The translations under genes and the position numbers were made by a program. From Eubacteriales Family XIII. Incertae Sedis bacterium (GTDB lineage: Bacteria; Bacillota; Clostridia; Peptostreptococcales; Anaerovoracaceae), in the NCBI GenBank assembly GCA_031269205.1, contig JAISZM010000001.1, positions 1 to 8,348 of the forward strand: DNA of 8,348 bases. The letters run 5' to 3'. Numbering within the stretch: the stretch's first letter is position 1; each line of letters begins with the position of its first letter. The notes under the pieces are model-generated. The model was not told the origin of the DNA. It saw only the letters and a list, made by a program, of their open reading frames with translations, and made no database searches. Below are positions 5,857 through 8,348 of this stretch, one piece after another.

Positions 5857-8250
5857 TCACGTCTTCGTTACAAAACCGGCAGCATTCCGACCCCGCGCCT
5901 GGAGATTCGCGAGCGCGATCAGCACATCTATGGCGCGGCGCGGAAGCAGGCCGCCGCTCATTGTCGATATGGCGCGCAGCGGGGTTTCGTTCGCTATGGC
6001 GGCCGTCATGCGCCGACCGTACGCGCCCGCGCCATAGATGAGCGTCAGTACAAACCGCAGGAAGTGATAGAACAAAAATCCGGCGGGCGTGCGCTTGATG
6101 TCGCCGGGGGTGGAATTCATATCGAAGCGGGCGCGGGCGGGCGGAGCTGCGGCGAGCGGTTCGGCTTCGGCGGCGCGGGCGCGGGGCGGCGGGGCGCACG
6201 AGAGCGCCACGCTCAGCGTGGCCCTCTCGCCGGGTTCGAGAAAGACCTTCTCGAAGCCGCGCAGGTTTCGGTACGGGACGTCGCCGGCGCTTTCTTCCCC
6301 GGCCGCCGCGTCCGACACCGCCCGAGGTTCCGCCGCGTCGTAGAACAACACCGTCTCCGCACCCGCCCGGTCTCCGGTGTTCGTGACCGTCACGGATACG
6401 CGCTTCACGCCGCCGCCGAGGTCGGTCTCCTTCCTGTCCGTATGCGCGAAGGTGGTGTATGACAGACCGTACCCAAAAGGATAGGCGACGGGAATACTCT
6501 TCGCCTCGTAGTGCCGATAACCGACCAGAGCGCCTTCCGCATAGTTCACGACGCGGCTCTCCGCCCCAAAATCACCGTGGCAGGGCGTATCCTCTATCTC
6601 GCGGGGGAAGGTCTCGGCGAGTTTTCCCGAGGGGTTCACGCGACCCGTCAGTATGTCGGCTATCGCCCCGCCTCCCGCCTGGCCTCCGAGATAGGCGTAG
6701 AGCAAGGCCGCCGCGTCCGCCGCCGGAGTCAGATCCACGGGCGCGCCCGCCTGTATGACGACGACGGTGTTCCGATTGATCGCGCAGACGGCGCGGATGA
6801 GTCGTTCGTGAGCCGTCGGCAGGGAAAACGAATCCCTGTCGAAGCCCTCGCTTTCGCAGGCCGCCGGCAAACCCGCGAACAGGACGACCGCGTCCGCTCC
6901 CCGCGCGGCTTTGACCGCTTCGTCTATGAGTTTCAGCTCGCGCACAGGCAGAGCCGTAGCATAGGGCGACCGGGGAAACGAACGGTAGCCCGACGCGTAG
7001 GTCAGATCCGGAAAATCGGACAGCAGGCTGTACAACGCGCATTCGAGCTTCGTAGGATTCACACGGCTCGAACCCGCGCCTTGATATCTCGGCTTCAGGG
7101 CGAACTCTCCGACGACGGCGATCTTCGATCCGGGTCTCAAAGGCAGCGCGCCGCGCTCGTTCTTGAGCAGCACGGTGGACTCCGCGGCGGCGCGCCGCGC
7201 CAGAGCGCCATGCCTCTCATAGATATCACCGGGCGAGGCAGATGGTTCGCCCGCTCTTGTCTTTGGCTCCCCCGAATATGCCAGGGCCAACGCGGCGACG
7301 CGCGCGGCGGCTTTGTCCAGGGCGGATTCGGGCAGTCGGCCGGACTTCACGGCGCGAATGAGCCGCCGCGTGTTGTATCCGCCCGAGCCGGGCATCTCGA
7401 GATCGAGTCCGGCCGCGAGACCGATCGCGCGATCCGCCGTCGCGCCCCAATCGCTCACGACGAGTCCCTCGTATCCCCACTCGTCCCTGAGGATGTCCGT
7501 CAGCAGATACTTGCTCTCCGAGGAATACGTCCCGTTCAGCCTGTTGTAGGAGCACATGACCGCCGCCGGCTTCGCTTCCTTTACGACCTTCTCGAACGCG
7601 GGAAGATATATCTCGCGCAGCGCTCGCTCGTCGATCACGGAGTCCGCGACCATACGGTTCGTCTCCTGGCTGTTCCCCGCGAAGTGCTTGACGCAGGCGC
7701 CGACGCCCGATCCCTGAACTCCGCGCGTGAAAGCGGCGCCGAGTTCGCCGCTCAGGTAGGGATCCTCGCTGAAATACTCGAAATTGCGGCCGCCGAGCGG
7801 ACTCCGCTTGATGTTGACGCCCGGGCCGAGAACGACGCCGACGCCTTGTTCCGCGGCTTCCTCCGCTATCGCCTCACCCAGCTCGCGCAGCAACTCACGG
7901 TCAAAGGAGCACGCCGTCAGCGACGCCGTGGGGAAACAGGTCGCGGGCGCGCTGCCGCCTATGCCGAACATATTCCCAAGTCGACCCTGTCGTCTGAGTC
8001 CGTGCGGCCCGTCGGCAAGCATGACGGAATCAAGGCCGAGACGCTTCACAGCCTTCGTGTACCAGTAGCCGCGCCCCGAACACAGCGCCGCCTTCTCCCA
8101 CAAAGTCGTCGTCGCCACGTACTCCGCCGCGCGAACTCGCGCGGCGACCGTTCCGTCGCGATACGCACCGTCCTTCTCCGAACCAGCGTCCACGTTTTTA
8201 TCGGCGACGCGACGCGCAGGCTCTCTCGCAAAGGCATCTTTATCTTCCAT
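5857..8250 (-). CDS. Glycoside hydrolase family 3 beta-glycosidase (beta-glucosidase-like)
   Basis: Hydrolyses beta-linked sugars from the non-reducing end with retention; beta-glucosidase is likely but the sugar specificity is not determined by sequence. The 797-aa protein has an (alpha/beta)8 domain (about 50-325) with LADGPHGLR (78-86), KHFAGNSQE (188-196) and the nucleophile D267 in VVSDWGA. The alpha/beta sandwich (about 355-600) has ESEGFDR (466-472), which probably carries the acid/base Glu, followed by PFGYGLSYTTF. Then come a fibronectin III-like domain (about 615-685), an Ala/Pro-rich linker and a C-terminal extension (about 709-797) starting FDMNSTPGDIK. From general knowledge this last part resembles extensions of clostridial GH3 enzymes. 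No signal peptide is seen, so it is probably cytosolic. The first 45 or so residues are polar and longer than usual before the catalytic domain. The ATG lies 2 nt after a group II intron 3' end and has no adjacent ribosome-binding site. Confidence 0.94.
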   Translation of the reverse strand: MEDKDAFAREPARRVADKNVDAGSEKDGAYRDGTVAARVRAAEYVATTTLWEKAALCSGRGYWYTKAVKRLGLDSVMLADGPHGLRRQGRLGNMFGIGGSAPATCFPTASLTACSFDRELLRELGEAIAEEAAEQGVGVVLGPGVNIKRSPLGGRNFEYFSEDPYLSGELGAAFTRGVQGSGVGACVKHFAGNSQETNRMVADSVIDERALREIYLPAFEKVVKEAKPAAVMCSYNRLNGTYSSESKYLLTDILRDEWGYEGLVVSDWGATADRAIGLAAGLDLEMPGSGGYNTRRLIRAVKSGRLPESALDKAAARVAALALAYSGEPKTRAGEPSASPGDIYERHGALARRAAAESTVLLKNERGALPLRPGSKIAVVGEFALKPRYQGAGSSRVNPTKLECALYSLLSDFPDLTYASGYRSFPRSPYATALPVRELKLIDEAVKAARGADAVVLFAGLPAACESEGFDRDSFSLPTAHERLIRAVCAINRNTVVVIQAGAPVDLTPAADAAALLYAYLGGQAGGGAIADILTGRVNPSGKLAETFPREIEDTPCHGDFGAESRVVNYAEGALVGYRHYEAKSIPVAYPFGYGLSYTTFAHTDRKETDLGGGVKRVSVTVTNTGDRAGAETVLFYDAAEPRAVSDAAAGEESAGDVPYRNLRGFEKVFLEPGERATLSVALSCAPPPRARAAEAEPLAAAPPARARFDMNSTPGDIKRTPAGFLFYHFLRFVLTLIYGAGAYGRRMTAAIANETPLRAISTMSGGLLPRRAIDVLIALANLQARGRNAAGFVTKT

Positions 8251-8252
8251 AA

Positions 8253-8281
8253 GTAAGTTAGTGACGTTGCCGTCAATACTC
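8253..8281 (-). ncRNA. Group II intron domain VI with bulged branch-point A
   Basis: On the minus strand GAGU (8281-8278) pairs with ACUU (8258-8255). The A at 8259 is bulged, A8277 pairs with U8260, and UGACG (8275-8271) pairs with CGUCA (8266-8262) across a GCAA tetraloop. The bulged A is the seventh base from the predicted 3' end at 8253, the position known for group II branch points. The structure lies 7 nt downstream of domain V, as expected. Confidence 0.78.
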
Positions 8282-8288
8282 CTCTCCA

Positions 8289-8321
8289 GAACCGTACGTG
8301 CGCTATTAACGCATACGGCTC
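8289..8321 (-). ncRNA. Group II intron domain V
   Basis: The minus strand reads GAGCCGTATGCG (8321-8310), a 7-nt loop region, then CGCACGTACGGTTC (8302-8289). It folds into the standard domain V hairpin with the catalytic AGC triad (8320-8318) and the two-base bulge between the CGCA and TACGG strands. These flanks equal, as I recall it, the domain V of the yeast ai5-gamma intron. The tip UUAAUAG lacks the usual GNRA tetraloop and makes the element 33 rather than 34 nt long. Confidence 0.88.
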
Positions 8322-8348
8322 CTCACATTGCATTCGGTCTGCACCGAT

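Larger units (their letters stand above)
8253..8348 (-). mobile_element. Group II intron, 3' end (partial, continues off the right edge)
   Basis: The minus strand from the right edge carries the catalytic domain V and the branch-point domain VI of a group II intron, ending with the sequence TTAC at 8256-8253, which fits the AY consensus of group II 3' splice sites. The bases 8348-8322 would belong to the end of domain IV. The rest of the intron, including any reverse transcriptase, lies beyond the window. Whether it is full length or a remnant cannot be seen. Confidence 0.85.

Noticed and set aside
5819..6199. N-terminal extension of the NTPase up to 6199
   Set aside because: It overlaps the GH3 3' end in another frame and is Arg/Pro-rich. 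A good Shine-Dalgarno supports the ATG at 5818.
6511..8256. Long open frame of 581 aa antisense to GH3
   Set aside because: A long stop-free frame opposite a GC-rich gene is expected from codon bias. The protein is Arg/Gly-rich without recognisable motifs, while the GH3 reading is unambiguous.
8262..8275. Palindrome TGACG-N4-CGTCA as an operator upstream of GH3
   Set aside because: It is the distal helix and GCAA loop of intron domain VI, which explains the symmetry better than a protein-binding site.
8046..8333. Open frame of 95 aa on the minus strand beginning over domain V
   Set aside because: Its start is translated domain V and VI sequence and the rest is an alternative frame of GH3. 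It is a typical false call over group II introns.

Overview
The window is GC-rich bacterial DNA with five complete protein genes, bounded by two structured RNAs that each continue off an edge. The mix (a GH3 enzyme with a long C-terminal extension, a THEP1-type NTPase, a Crp/Fnr regulator, lysA, an FMN riboswitch) suggests a GC-rich Firmicutes/Clostridia-like bacterium. That assignment is an inference of low to moderate confidence; there is no rRNA or other phylogenetic marker.

Left part (1-534) contains no protein gene. On the minus strand it reads, in transcript order, a sigma70-type promoter (TTGACA-N17-TATAGT, 476-448), an FMN riboswitch aptamer (342-123), an intrinsic terminator (99-65) and a Shine-Dalgarno-like motif at the very edge. 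This is the leader of a flavin-related gene that starts just outside the window. A second promoter, facing right, sits back-to-back with it and drives lysA (535-1932, diaminopimelate decarboxylase). LysA carries two in-frame insertions encoded by two related, hairpin-forming 35-nt repeats.

Middle part: a membrane-bound family 2 glycosyltransferase (minus, 1954-3336, start uncertain) and a membrane-anchored or secreted NodB-type polysaccharide deacetylase (plus, 3419-4555) are transcribed divergently from a gap of about 80 bp. A polymerising transferase next to a deacetylase suggests synthesis and deacetylation of a surface polysaccharide.

Right part: three minus-strand genes lie close together: a GH3 beta-glycosidase (5857-8250), a THEP1-like NTPase (5228-5818) and a Crp/Fnr regulator (4533-5219). 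They are probably co-transcribed, with an additional internal promoter for the regulator. Just upstream of the GH3 start codon is the 3' end of a group II intron (domains V and VI, 8321-8253). Its predicted 3' splice site lies two bases before the GH3 ATG, and the rest of the intron lies off the right edge.

A theme across the window is that lysA, the deacetylase gene and the Crp gene each have a good -10 element only 6-8 nt before the ATG and no ribosome-binding site, so their mRNAs are probably leaderless. The NTPase gene, internal to an operon, has a clear Shine-Dalgarno instead.
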